DNA of 26,346 nucleotides from the NCBI GenBank assembly GCA_900770785.1, contig CAAGLJ010000222.1, positions 1 through 26,346 on the forward strand, read 5' to 3'. Position numbers and translations under genes: made by a program. Numbering within the stretch: position 1 is the stretch's first letter; each line of letters begins with the position of its first letter. The DNA is from Lachnospiraceae bacterium. GTDB taxonomy: Bacteria; Bacillota; Clostridia; Lachnospirales; Lachnospiraceae. Under the pieces are notes generated by a model, which saw only the letters and a list, made by a program, of their open reading frames with translations, did no database searches and was not told the origin of the DNA. Shown in pieces: positions 1-8,600 of this stretch.

Positions 1-576
1 CATGGAGTCCAGCACATACTGTAAATCCTCCAAATCAAGAAAAAATTCCTGCAGCCACAGACAGGCTCTTTTGCCAACCGTAGTAGGCTGTGCCGGCTGG
101 AAGTGGGTGAAAGCCAGGGTAGGCTGATCCTTATATTCATCTGCAAAATCCGCCAGCTCCTTTATTACATTCAACAGCTTTTTCTTTACCAGCTTCAGAC
201 CCTCTGTCATGACAATAATGTCGGTATTATCTCCTACATAGCAGGAGGTAGCACCTAAATGGATGATTCCTGCTGCTGCCGGACACTGCTGTCCGTAAGC
301 ATACACATGGCTCATCACATCATGACGCACTTCCTTCTCTCTTGCCTTTGCCACATCATAATTAATATCTTCGGCATGGGCCTTTAGTTCCTCAATCTGT
401 TCCTGAGTGATCACCGGTTTGCCGTTCTGGCTCAGACCTAACTCTTTCTCTGTTTCTGCCAGGGCAATCCATAATCTTCTCCAGGTACGAAACTTCATAT
501 CCGGCGAAAAAATATACTGCATTTCTTTGCTGGCATAACGCTCAGACAAGGGACTCTGGTAAATATCTGTTCTCAT
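1..576 (-). CDS. purB: Adenylosuccinate lyase, N-terminal part (window edge)
   Basis: Adenylosuccinate lyase cleaves SAICAR to AICAR and adenylosuccinate to AMP in purine synthesis, releasing fumarate. Reading the minus strand from the ATG at 576 gives 192 codons without a stop, running off the left edge. The product starts MRTDIYQSPLSERYASKEM and includes FSPDMKFRTWRRLW, EKEVRHDVMSHVYAYG, IIHLGATSCYVGDNTD and TLAFTHFQPAQPTTVGKR. The last two are typical of the fumarase/aspartase superfamily; the HLGAT and TH(F/Y)QPAQ segments supply substrate-binding and catalytic residues in PurB. The ATG is preceded by GGAGGAG at a good distance. The gene lies 105 bp downstream of asnB on the same strand, so read-through from asnB is possible. 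Only the N-terminal 40% or so is present. The family call is firm; the missing C-terminus cannot be checked. Confidence 0.93.
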   Translation of the reverse strand, partial: MRTDIYQSPLSERYASKEMQYIFSPDMKFRTWRRLWIALAETEKELGLSQNGKPVITQEQIEELKAHAEDINYDVAKAREKEVRHDVMSHVYAYGQQCPAAAGIIHLGATSCYVGDNTDIIVMTEGLKLVKKKLLNVIKELADFADEYKDQPTLAFTHFQPAQPTTVGKRACLWLQEFFLDLEDLQYVLDSM

Positions 577-605
577 ACTCTCCTCCGCTGCAAAACACTC
601 TCTTA

Positions 606-649
606 AAAGTTCTTTTCCTAACAGTCTTTACTGTAGACATCAGAACTTT
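606..649 (-). other. Nested inverted repeats in the asnB-purB gap
   Basis: On the minus strand, between the asnB stop and the purB ribosome binding site, AAAGTTC (643-649) can pair with GAACTTT (606-612). Inside it, ACAGT and ACTGT (621-625 and 630-634) pair around a 4-nt loop. The outer stem is AT-rich and is followed by only four T residues, so it is at best a weak terminator or processing site. I see no clear purB promoter in the 105-bp gap. Confidence 0.3.
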
Positions 650-681
650 CTCTCACACTCCGCCCCTTAGTGTACCACAAC

Positions 682-2265
682 TTATACTCCGCTGTCACCA
701 TAATTCGTTAAAACTCTGGCACTGGGATCATTTACGTTACAGCCCTCCCATTCCTTATTGGGCATCCAGAAATCCGGCACCATATGGGCCTGTCCCGGAT
801 AGTACTTTTCAAAGATTTCACGATAAAGAAGGCTTTCCTTCGTAAAAGGAGCAGCAAAGTCATATTTGCCGGACAGCCTTTCATATTCCTCATCACTATA
901 GAGTTGTTCTGCATATTCCTTTAAATCATCCACCATACTGTGACCTACTGCATCGGAAAAAGCCGCTTTTTCCCTCCAGAGAATTTCTTCAGGTAAAATA
1001 CCGTCCTTCTCAAAGGCCTTCCTCAGTAAATACTTTCCCTTTCCATAAGTATTCAGCTTTCTGGCAGGATCAATAGACATAACATAGCGGACAAAATCCA
1101 GGTCTCCGAAGGGAACTCTGGCCTCCAGGCTGTTTGCCGCAAGACAGCGGTCTGCACGAAGTACATCATAGTAATGCAGCTGCCTTAACCGTTTTGCCGC
1201 TTCCTTCTGAAATTCCTCTGCACTCGGAGCAAAATCCGTATATTTATATCCAAATAATTCATCGGAAATCTCTCCCGTCAAAAGTACCTTTAAATCCGTA
1301 TTTTCATGAATGGCCTTACATACCAGATACATACCCATGCTGGCACGAATGGTGGTGATATCATAGGTGGCCAAAGCCTCAATCACCGTTTCCAGAGAGT
1401 CCAGAACCTGCTGCCTGGTCATAATCACCTCTGTATGATGGGCTCCGATAAAATCCGCCACCTGTTTGGCATATTTTAAATCAATAGCATCCACATCCAT
1501 ACCAATGGCAAAGGTACGGATGGGCCTTTTCAGAATGTTTGCTGCAATGGCACAGACCAGGCTGGAGTCCAGACCGCCGGATAAAAGGAAACCAAGAGGT
1601 GCGTCCGCATCCAGTCGTTTTTCCACACCTCTTACCAGTTTATCATGGATTCTCGCAGTTATGGTTTCCAAATCCTCATGTACATATCCATGCACCTCGT
1701 CTATTTTTTCATAGGGAATAAATTCACCCTTCAGATAATAATGTCCCGGAGGAAAGGGGAATATCTTTTCTACCCTTCCCAGCAGACCCTTTGGTTCACT
1801 GGCAAAGGCAATATGCCCGCTTTCAGAGTATCCGTAAAATAACGGACGAATACCAATGGGATCCCTTGCCGCCAGCAAAGTTTTTGTCTTTCCGTCATAT
1901 AGCACACAGGCATATTCTGCATCCAGATGGGAAAACATTTCCAGTCCGTATTCCTGATAAAGCGGTAATAAAACCTCACAGTCAGAACCGCTGTGGAAGG
2001 AGTAGCCTCTGTCCTCCAGCTCCTGCTTTAACTTACGAAAGCCATAAATTTCTCCGTTACAAACCACCCAGTCTTCTTCCTGTCTGAAGGGCTGCATCCC
2101 CTCCTCTGTCAGTCCCATAATGGCCAGACGGGCAAATCCCAGATAGCCAAACTCTGTTTCCACTACCCTGGAGGCATCCGGTCCCCGCATGGTCATTTTC
2201 AAAAGACTTTCTTCCCAGGCATCCTTCCCGATGTCTTTTCCCGCATAACATAGTATTGAACACAT
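682..2265 (-). CDS. asnB: Asparagine synthetase B, glutamine-hydrolysing
   Basis: AsnB makes asparagine from aspartate, ATP and the amide nitrogen of glutamine in the cytoplasm. The 527-residue product starts MCSILCYAG, so Cys2 becomes the N-terminal nucleophile of a class II glutamine amidotransferase domain (about residues 2-190; RGPDAS at 27-32, NGEIYG at 70-75). The ATP-pyrophosphatase synthetase domain follows, with the PP-loop SGGLDSS at 229-235, GEISDELFGY and an ARVPFGD segment further on. Length is near the usual 525-555. The start is fixed by Cys2 and by GGAGGAG just upstream. It has its own promoter and a leader of about 190 nt carrying a hexaloop hairpin and an intrinsic terminator, suggesting attenuation. 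purB follows on the same strand. The family call is secure; the direction of amide use is inferred from the intact Cys2. Confidence 0.95.
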   Translation of the reverse strand: MCSILCYAGKDIGKDAWEESLLKMTMRGPDASRVVETEFGYLGFARLAIMGLTEEGMQPFRQEEDWVVCNGEIYGFRKLKQELEDRGYSFHSGSDCEVLLPLYQEYGLEMFSHLDAEYACVLYDGKTKTLLAARDPIGIRPLFYGYSESGHIAFASEPKGLLGRVEKIFPFPPGHYYLKGEFIPYEKIDEVHGYVHEDLETITARIHDKLVRGVEKRLDADAPLGFLLSGGLDSSLVCAIAANILKRPIRTFAIGMDVDAIDLKYAKQVADFIGAHHTEVIMTRQQVLDSLETVIEALATYDITTIRASMGMYLVCKAIHENTDLKVLLTGEISDELFGYKYTDFAPSAEEFQKEAAKRLRQLHYYDVLRADRCLAANSLEARVPFGDLDFVRYVMSIDPARKLNTYGKGKYLLRKAFEKDGILPEEILWREKAAFSDAVGHSMVDDLKEYAEQLYSDEEYERLSGKYDFAAPFTKESLLYREIFEKYYPGQAHMVPDFWMPNKEWEGCNVNDPSARVLTNYGDSGV

Positions 2266-2339
2266 TGTTTTCTCCTCCTTCTTCTCTTTAGCCTTTGTAA
2301 AAGCCGAAGAGTGCCGTTTTTCAGACCTTCTTCAATACG

Positions 2340-2381
2340 AAAAAGGCAGCTGTCCGTCCCTGAATAGGACGAATAACTGCC
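2340..2381 (-). terminator. Leader terminator (attenuator) ahead of asnB
   Basis: On the minus strand GGCAGTTATTCGTCC (2367-2381) pairs with GGACGGACAGCTGCC (2345-2359) in a 15-bp stem with one mismatch and wobble pairs. The loop is 7 nt and is followed by TTTTT (2340-2344). It lies about 75 nt before the asnB ATG and downstream of the asnB promoter, so it would stop transcription inside the leader. It begins 21 nt after the AAAGGG hairpin. A second hexaloop hairpin overlapping its 5' arm, as an ANTAR model would need, is not convincing: ACGGCA at 2378-2383 has A1 and G4 but only a 3-bp wobble-rich stem. Confidence 0.75.
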
Positions 2382-2402
2382 GTATCCGCGTATTACCTAT
2401 TT

Positions 2403-2422
2403 GCCACACCCCTTTGTGTGGC
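2403..2422 (-). promoter_or_regulatory. Hexaloop hairpin (ANTAR-type) in asnB leader
   Basis: A perfect 7-bp stem GCCACAC/GTGTGGC closes a six-base loop AAAGGG on the asnB transcript. The loop has A at position 1 and G at position 4, the identity known for ANTAR-bound hairpins. The closing pair is C-G, as in the carA, pyrG and glnN leaders of this window. Unlike those, it does not overlap the terminator arm but lies 21 nt upstream. Assignment as an ANTAR target is inference. Confidence 0.6.
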
Positions 2423-2459
2423 CCCTTTTTTGCGAACTCAATCGCCTTTCTTTTTTTCA

Positions 2460-2489
2460 AAAATAGCACAATCTGTAAATTACTGTCAA
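2460..2489 (-). promoter_or_regulatory. Putative sigma-A promoter of asnB
   Basis: On the minus strand a consensus TTGACA (-35, 2484-2489) is followed after 18 nt by TATTTT (-10, 2460-2465). Transcription would start near 2453 and give a leader of roughly 190 nt containing the hairpin and terminator. The -10 is imperfect. Confidence 0.55.
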
Positions 2490-2526
2490 TACTTTTTTAT
2501 CCAAGTACTCTCCCTCCAAAACCTTC

Positions 2527-2555
2527 TTGCACTGCCTGTATTTTTCCTATACAAT
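2527..2555 (+). promoter_or_regulatory. Putative promoter of the membrane-protein gene
   Basis: TTGCAC (2527-2532) and TACAAT (2550-2555) are separated by 17 bp and lie about 30 bp before the ATG at 2585. The -35 is a weak match and the -10 a good one. It is back-to-back with the asnB promoter. Confidence 0.5.
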
Positions 2556-2584
2556 GTTGATGAATATATGCATGGGAGATTAAT

Positions 2585-4423
2585 ATGAATAAATCACTTT
2601 CAACGGTTCTGCTGCCGATTCAAAGCTTTTTAGCCACCTGGGCCATGATGAGGATCAGCGGATTACATGCCATGGACGTAATCGCTTTTCTCTTCTTTTT
2701 TTTATGCCTGATTTTCTTTACTGCGGTAAAAAAGGAAGGGGGCTCCCTATCTTCTTACGGCTGGAGAAGAAAGCAGCTTCTGTCCCTTCTTTTGGGATTT
2801 GCTTTCACCTGCTTTTATCTTGCCGACATTTATGGGGAGATTGTGGCAGACCTTGACAACCTGCTGTTTAAATGGATTATCTGGGCAGTAACCTTCACAG
2901 GCCTGTATCTGCTCTTTTCCAGAGCAGTTTTTTACCTGATTTGTCTGTTTGAAGGGTTTACTCCAAAGGAAAATAAAAAAAAACATAAAATAATGCCCTA
3001 TTTACCCTTAATCTGTTTTCTCAGCTGTGTGTTATGCCGGATTCCTTTTCTGCTCTACTCCTATCCCGGAATCATGACACCGGACAGCATTAATCAGTTT
3101 GAACAGGTAATTGGGATGAAGGCTTTCAGTAATCATCATCCCTGGGTGCATACCCTGACCATATCACTGTTCTACCATCTGGGTACTTTGTTTACCTCTT
3201 CCGTAAATGATGCCTTCCTTTTTTATACCCTGTTTCAGATTTGCTTTATGGCCCTGGCTGCCGGCTATCTGGTTTGGGTGGTAGGTAAATATGCCCATTC
3301 TCTTCTGCTTTCTCTAAGCATCATCGCTTTTTATGCCCTGATGCCCTATAACAATGTGATGGCTATCTGTATTTGGAAGGATGTACTTTTTGCCGGAACC
3401 CTGCTTTTTTTCTGTACTTCTTTATTTCATCTGATTAAAGAAGAAGGAAACGCCCTCCCCCTGCCGTCTGTGGTGATTTACTCTATTTCCGGCTGTCTCA
3501 TGTGCCTTTACCGCTCCAACGGCTGGTATGCCTTTTTGCTTACTCTGCCCCTTTTACTGATTTGCTTCTGGAAACAGAAAAAATATCTCTACCCTCTTCA
3601 TTTTTTCATACTTTTTCTGGTTCTGATCATCAAAGGGCCTGTGATGGATCACTTTCAGGTAGTACAGCCTGACTTTGTGGAATCCATTTCCATCCCGCTA
3701 CAGCAGGTGTGCCGGGTAGTAGCCCAGGGAAAGGAACTTACACCCGAACAGGAGGCTTTGCTAAACAGGGTGATGAATGTTTCTTATATTGATGATTTGT
3801 ATGCAGAGCATATTTCCGACAATATGAAGGAGCTGGTTCGGGCCGGAAATCCTGAATATCTGACCCGGCATAAGGGAGAATTTCTTCGGCTCTGGCTGGA
3901 GCTTGGACGCCAATACCCCAAAATCTATCTGGATGCCTATATTGAACAGACCAGGGGCTACTATTCTCCCTCTGCGGTCTATCCGGTTGCCGATGTAGAA
4001 GGGGTCATTGCCAATGATACAGGCCTTTCGGGAGAATACCTCATTGGGGGGAAAGCTCTGGTAAAAATACGGGAAATCCTGTTGAAGCTGCACACCATTA
4101 TCCCCTTATACGGGGCCTTCTGGAGCATGGGCTCTCTGCTTTGGCTCGCCCTGCTGACTCTGGTCATCACCCTGTCCATTGCAAAGCAGGAGGAAACGCC
4201 AAAGAAGAAGAAAAAAGGAACCTCTTTTCAGGAAGCTGTCCGGCTGTGTGCCCCCTGGCTTCCGGGTATTGCCATCATCGCCACCCTGTTGATCGCCACC
4301 CCTGTAGCCACTGAATTTCGCTATGCCTACCATCTGGTCTACTGCATTCCCTTATATCCGGCAATTATGCTGATTACCCAAAAAGAGGCTAAAAAAAGTC
4401 CCAAAAAAGAATTTGGGGTATAA
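2585..4423 (+). CDS. Polytopic membrane protein, DUF6020-like, function unknown
   Basis: The 612-residue product is very hydrophobic, with about 10-12 predicted membrane segments, for example around residues 33-47, 66-82, 97-120 and 138-155, and pairs near the C-terminus. A probable extracytoplasmic loop holds PGIMTPDSINQ (161-171) and NHHPWVHT (183-190), followed by more membrane helices, RSNGWYAF, and a soluble stretch of about 130 residues before the last helices. The Asp-Ser motif in the first large loop, on a many-helix scaffold, resembles GT-C-type membrane glycosyltransferases. I associate the pattern with the DUF6020 family from memory; no reaction can be assigned. The ATG follows GGGAGAT. 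The gene has its own promoter, is divergent from asnB and precedes carA by 145 bp, so it is probably a separate unit with no evident nitrogen role. A basic lysine-rich tail follows the last helix. Confidence 0.6.
   Translation: MNKSLSTVLLPIQSFLATWAMMRISGLHAMDVIAFLFFFLCLIFFTAVKKEGGSLSSYGWRRKQLLSLLLGFAFTCFYLADIYGEIVADLDNLLFKWIIWAVTFTGLYLLFSRAVFYLICLFEGFTPKENKKKHKIMPYLPLICFLSCVLCRIPFLLYSYPGIMTPDSINQFEQVIGMKAFSNHHPWVHTLTISLFYHLGTLFTSSVNDAFLFYTLFQICFMALAAGYLVWVVGKYAHSLLLSLSIIAFYALMPYNNVMAICIWKDVLFAGTLLFFCTSLFHLIKEEGNALPLPSVVIYSISGCLMCLYRSNGWYAFLLTLPLLLICFWKQKKYLYPLHFFILFLVLIIKGPVMDHFQVVQPDFVESISIPLQQVCRVVAQGKELTPEQEALLNRVMNVSYIDDLYAEHISDNMKELVRAGNPEYLTRHKGEFLRLWLELGRQYPKIYLDAYIEQTRGYYSPSAVYPVADVEGVIANDTGLSGEYLIGGKALVKIREILLKLHTIIPLYGAFWSMGSLLWLALLTLVITLSIAKQEETPKKKKKGTSFQEAVRLCAPWLPGIAIIATLLIATPVATEFRYAYHLVYCIPLYPAIMLITQKEAKKSPKKEFGV
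4400..4417 (+). terminator. Weak hairpin at the end of the membrane-protein gene
   Basis: CCCAAA (4400-4405) and TTTGGG (4412-4417) pair around a 6-nt loop inside the last codons, followed by an AT-rich run ending in TTTT (4426-4429). It could be a weak terminator just ahead of the carA promoter. With only 6 bp it may be chance. Confidence 0.25.
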
Positions 4424-4431
4424 AATTTTGC

Positions 4432-4460
4432 TTGACCCCCTTTTTAGATGGTGCTACAAT
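4432..4460 (+). promoter_or_regulatory. Putative sigma-A promoter of carAB
   Basis: TTGACC (4432-4437) and TACAAT (4455-4460) are spaced by 17 bp, a good sigma-A match. The -10 lies inside a short palindrome, GCTAC-AAT-GTAGC (4453-4465). The predicted start near 4467 places the hexaloop hairpin at the very 5' end of the transcript. Confidence 0.7.
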
Positions 4461-4468
4461 GTAGCGAA

Positions 4469-4482
4469 GAACAAAGGCGTTC
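4469..4482 (+). promoter_or_regulatory. Hexaloop antiterminator hairpin in carA leader
   Basis: GAAC (4469-4472) pairs with GTTC (4479-4482) around the loop AAAGGC, with A1 and G4 as in known ANTAR targets and a C-G closing pair. The loop and the 3' stem (from 4473) are also the first bases of the terminator 5' arm, so the two structures exclude each other. Binding by an ANTAR protein at this hairpin would favour read-through into carAB. The role is inferred; the pairing is seen directly. Confidence 0.65.
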
Positions 4483-4535
4483 GTAGAAGAATACTATTTT
4501 TTATTTAATAGTAATCTTTTATGGACGCCTTTTTT
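4473..4535 (+). terminator. Leader terminator (attenuator) ahead of carA
   Basis: The arm from AAAGGCGT (4473-4480) through 4498 pairs with 4507-4532, ending ACGCCTTT, in a long hairpin of about 26 bp with one mismatch and a few wobble pairs. The loop is about 8 nt and is followed by a T tract (4530-4535). It lies between promoter and carA ATG, so it terminates most transcripts unless prevented. The PyrR box known from Bacillus pyr leaders is not recognisable. Confidence 0.85.
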
Positions 4536-4568
4536 GCATGAACAGTTTTACATGAACAGGAGGAAGCT

Positions 4569-5651
4569 ATGGACGAGACAATTTATTTGCATTTGGAAGA
4601 CGGCACTTGTTTTACGGGCAAATCCTTTGGTGCTTCTCTCACCAAAGATGTCATTGCTGAAGTGGTTTTCACCACAGCCATGACCGGCTATGTGGAAACT
4701 CTGACCGATCCCAGCTACTATGGTCAGATGGTGCTGCATACCTTTCCGCTGATTGGAAATTATGGTGTTAATCTATTGGACTTTGAAAGTGAAAGGATAC
4801 ATATGAGTGCCTACCTTGTCAGGGAATACTGCCCTGTTCCCTCCAACTTTCGCAGTCAGATGGATTTGCATACCCTGTTAAAAAAGAACAACATCCCCGG
4901 TATTTACGGAATTGATACCCGGGCTTTGACCAAAAAGCTTCGTGACCAGGGGGTAATGAATGGAAGGCTTACCGCCACCCTTCCTGTTTCAGAGGATACT
5001 GCCGCACTTTCCGGGTGGAAATGCCAGGATGCGGTAAGTCAGGTTACCTGCCAGACTCCCTATGTAGTGGAAAACAGCGCCTATCGTCATCATGTCGTCC
5101 TCTTAAACTTTGGAGCAAAGCAGAACATTGTCCGCAGGCTTCATGCCCTGGGCTGCAAAATTACTGTCGTCCCTTCTTTTTATTCCGCCCAAAATATTCT
5201 TGCCTTAAAGCCGGATGGGATTATGCTTAGTAATGGCCCCGGTAACCCCGCCGATAATCCGGAAATTATTCATCAGCTTTCTCTTCTTTGTGAAGCAAAA
5301 ATTCCTCTTTTTGGTATCTGTCTGGGCCATCAGCTGCTTGCCCTGGCAAATGGAGCAAAAACCGAAAAGCTTAAGTTTGGTCATCGTGGTGCCAATCAGC
5401 CGGTAAAGGATATGAAAACCGGCCGTATTTATATGACCAGCCAGAATCATGGTTACAGTGTGCTGAGTGATACTCTTCCCGAAAACGCTGTACTGGCTTT
5501 TCTCAATCTCAATGATAATACCTGTGAAGGTATCCGCTACAGCGCCTTTCCCGGCCTGTCCGTACAGTTCCATCCAGAGGCCTGTCAGGGGCCTAAGGAT
5601 ACAGAATATCTTTTCAGTGAATTTATCAAAATGATGGAAAGGAGGGTGTAA
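4569..5651 (+). CDS. carA: Carbamoyl-phosphate synthase small subunit
   Basis: CarA is the glutaminase subunit of carbamoyl-phosphate synthase; it passes ammonia from glutamine through a tunnel to CarB for pyrimidine and arginine synthesis. The 360-residue product has the CPSase small-chain N-terminal domain (about 1-145, with AMTGYVETLTDPSYYGQ at 37-53) and a class I glutamine amidotransferase domain. The latter has nucleophile Cys251 in GICLGHQ and the His335/Glu337 pair in FHPEA. SNGPGNP (221-227) supplies the oxyanion region. Length is normal for the family (355-390). The ATG follows AGGAGG. The gene is controlled by its own promoter and a terminator-hairpin leader. carB begins 2 nt after the carA stop, so the two subunits are made from one mRNA with probable translational coupling. 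Confidence 0.97.
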   Translation: MDETIYLHLEDGTCFTGKSFGASLTKDVIAEVVFTTAMTGYVETLTDPSYYGQMVLHTFPLIGNYGVNLLDFESERIHMSAYLVREYCPVPSNFRSQMDLHTLLKKNNIPGIYGIDTRALTKKLRDQGVMNGRLTATLPVSEDTAALSGWKCQDAVSQVTCQTPYVVENSAYRHHVVLLNFGAKQNIVRRLHALGCKITVVPSFYSAQNILALKPDGIMLSNGPGNPADNPEIIHQLSLLCEAKIPLFGICLGHQLLALANGAKTEKLKFGHRGANQPVKDMKTGRIYMTSQNHGYSVLSDTLPENAVLAFLNLNDNTCEGIRYSAFPGLSVQFHPEACQGPKDTEYLFSEFIKMMERRV

Positions 5652-5653
5652 AT

Positions 5654-8600
5654 ATGCCTTTAAATCCCAAATTAAAAAAAGTTATGGTTATCGGCTCCGG
5701 CCCTATCGTAATTGGACAGGCCGCAGAATTTGATTATGCCGGCACTCAGGCCTGCCGTGCACTGAAGGAGGAAGGGCTGGAGGTGGTTCTGGTAAATTCC
5801 AATCCCGCTACTATTATGACCGATACCGCTATGGCTGACCACGTTTATGTAGAGCCCCTTACTCTGGACTTTATCAAACAGATTATTGAACTGGAAAAGC
5901 CGGACAGCCTTCTGTCCACTCTGGGCGGACAGACCGGCCTTACTCTCTCCATGCAGCTTGCCAGGGAGGGCTTTTTAGAGGCCCAGGGCGTGACCCTTCT
6001 TGGTGCCAATCCAAAGACCATAGACCGGGCAGAGGACAGACAGTGCTTTAAATCTACCATGGAAGCTATTCATGAGCCGGTCATCCCTTCTATCATTACC
6101 CATACCCTGGAAGGAGCTTTGACCTTCGCCCGTCAGGAGGGCTATCCTGTGATTGTCCGTCCTGCCTTTACTTTAGGCGGAAGCGGGGGCGGTATTGCCG
6201 AAGACGAGGCCGCTTTAAGGAAAATTGCCGCCTCCGGTCTTCGCCAGTCTCCCATTACCCAGATTCTGGTAGAAAAATCCATTGCCGGCTGGAAGGAGAT
6301 AGAGTTTGAGGTCATGCGTGACAGCCAGGGCAACGTAATCACCGTCTGCTCCATGGAAAATCTGGATCCGGTGGGGATTCACACAGGAGATTCCATAGTG
6401 GTTGCCCCGGCTCTTACCCTGGCTGACAAAGAATATCAGATGCTGAGAAGTGCCGCTCTTCATATTATTGACGCTATGGGTGTGGAAGGGGGATGCAACG
6501 TTCAATTTGCCCTTCATCCGGAAAGCTATGAATATGCAGTTATTGAGGTAAACCCCAGAGTCTCCCGCTCTTCCGCTTTAGCCAGCAAGGCCACCGGCTA
6601 TCCCATTGCCCGGGTAGCTGCCAAAATTGCCATTGGCTATACTCTGGAGGAAATAGACAATGAAATTACCGGAAAGACCAAAGCCTGCTTTGAGCCTGCT
6701 CTGGATTATGTGGTAGTAAAATTCCCCAAGTTTCCTTTTGACAAGTTTGTCTACGCCTCCAGAGGCTTAAGTACGCAAATGAAGGCTACCGGAGAGGTTA
6801 TGGCTATCGGAAGGAGCTTTGAATTTGCCTTGATGAAGGCCATCCGGGGAGCGGAAATATCCCATGACAGTCTGATCGATACTACTATCCGGGCTTTGGA
6901 CAAAGAGGCACTTTTTTCTAAAATCAAGGCCCAGGACGACCAGCGCATTTTTGCTGTTTACGAGGCACTTTACCGGGATTATCCAATAGAACTGCTTCAT
7001 CAGTATACCGGAATTGACGAATGGTTTTTAGAAAAAATCCTTCATTTAGCCGGGCTGGAAAAAAAGCTGCGTATCTCTCCTCTGACCTCTTCCCTGGTAA
7101 AAGAGCTTAAGGAAAATGGATTTTTAACCAGTACCATTAAGTCCCTCTATCTAGAAGCTAATGGAGTAAATGCGGATGAAGCCGATTTCTCTTTATTAGA
7201 GGACTGTCCTGCCTATACCTATAAAATGGTGGATACCTGTGGAGGTGAATTTGCTGCCCAGACCCCTTACTTCTACTCCACCTATGGAGAAGAGGATGAG
7301 GCTCGTCCTTTTTGGGAAAACAGAGTTAATCCCAAACCGGTAATCGTGGTTTTGGGTTCCGGCCCTATTCGTATCGGTCAGGGAATTGAATTTGACTATT
7401 CCTGCGTACACTGTGTATGGGCATTACAGAAGGCCGGTTATGAGGTAGTGATTATCAATAACAATCCTGAAACGGTATCCACCGACTTTAACACTGCTGA
7501 CCGCCTCTATTTTGAACCCCTCACCCCTGAGGATGTGGCCCCCATACTCTCTCTGGAAAAGCCTCAGGCTGTAGTGGTTGCCTTCGGTGGACAGACGGCT
7601 ATTCGCCTCACTAAATGGCTTTCCAGAAACAATATACCCATTTTGGGAACCTGCGCCGACAGCATAGATATGGCTGAGGACAGAGGTCGTTTTGAGGCCC
7701 TCCTGCAAAATCTGCGTATCAGACAGCCTGAGGGCTTTACTGCCCGCACAGTGGATGAGGCACTGGAGGCAGCAAATAATCTGGGGTATCCGGTTCTTCT
7801 GCGTCCCTCCTATGTTTTGGGTGGCCAGAACATGATTATTGCCTTCTGTGACACAGATGTTACAGAATATATGGGAATTATCCTTTCCCAGTTGGAAAAT
7901 AATCTGGTTTTGATCGATAAATATATGCAGGGGACGGAGCTGGAGGTAGATGCCATCTGTGACGGTGAGGATGTACTCCTTCCCGGCATTATGGAGCATA
8001 TCGACCGGGCCGGAATCCATTCCGGTGATTCCATCGCAGTTTATCCTGCCTGGAATCTGTCGGCCTCCCAGACTGCCAAAATCATAGACTACTCTACCCG
8101 GCTGGCCCTGGCACTTAACACAAAGGGCTTAATCAATATCCAATATGTGATTCATGAAAAGCAGCTTTATGTGATTGAAGTAAATCCCCGCTCCTCCCGA
8201 ACGGTTCCTTATCTAAGCAAGGTGACCGGAATCCCTATGATTGACCTTGCTACGCAGGTGATGCTGGGAAAGAAATTAAAAGATTTACCCTATGGCACAG
8301 GACTGGCAAAAAATGCTCCCTATACCGCGGTTAAAGTCCCTGTATTCTCCTTTGAGAAGCTTTCCGATCTGGATACTATGCTGGGTCCCGAAATGAAGTC
8401 CACCGGAGAGGTTCTTGGAATTGCACCTACCATGACAGAAGCCCTCTACAAAGGACTTTTGGGTGCCGGTTACCGTTTTACCAAAAAAGGCGGAATATTT
8501 ATTACCGTAAGAGACAGCGATAAAAATGAGGCAGGCCCTCTGGCTGAAAAATTTGCCCGTCTTGGCTTCAAGCTTTATGCCACAGAAGGTACGGCAAAGG

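Larger units (their letters stand above)
2266..2584. other. Divergent asnB / membrane-protein control region
   Basis: This 319-bp gap separates the divergent genes asnB (-) and the membrane protein at 2585 (+). It holds two back-to-back promoters, one per gene, and most of its length is the untranslated leader of asnB. That leader has a small GCGA/TCGC hairpin (about 2433-2446), a strong hexaloop hairpin (2403-2422) and an intrinsic terminator (2340-2381), followed by about 75 nt to the asnB start. I see no T-box consensus, no PyrR-type box and no small ORF with a convincing ribosome binding site. Confidence 0.7.

Noticed and set aside
2340..2422. T-box riboswitch ahead of asnB
   Set aside because: The conserved T-box sequence pairing with a tRNA acceptor end and the specifier loop are not present; the leader is short and fits a hairpin-terminator instead.
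2403..2425. Plus-strand terminator (hairpin followed by CCCTTTTTT)
   Set aside because: No plus-strand gene lies upstream for it to terminate; the same bases form the asnB leader hairpin on the minus strand.
7424..8020. 198-codon open frame antisense to carB
   Set aside because: Lies entirely within the conserved ATP-grasp coding of carB; no ribosome binding site or domain.
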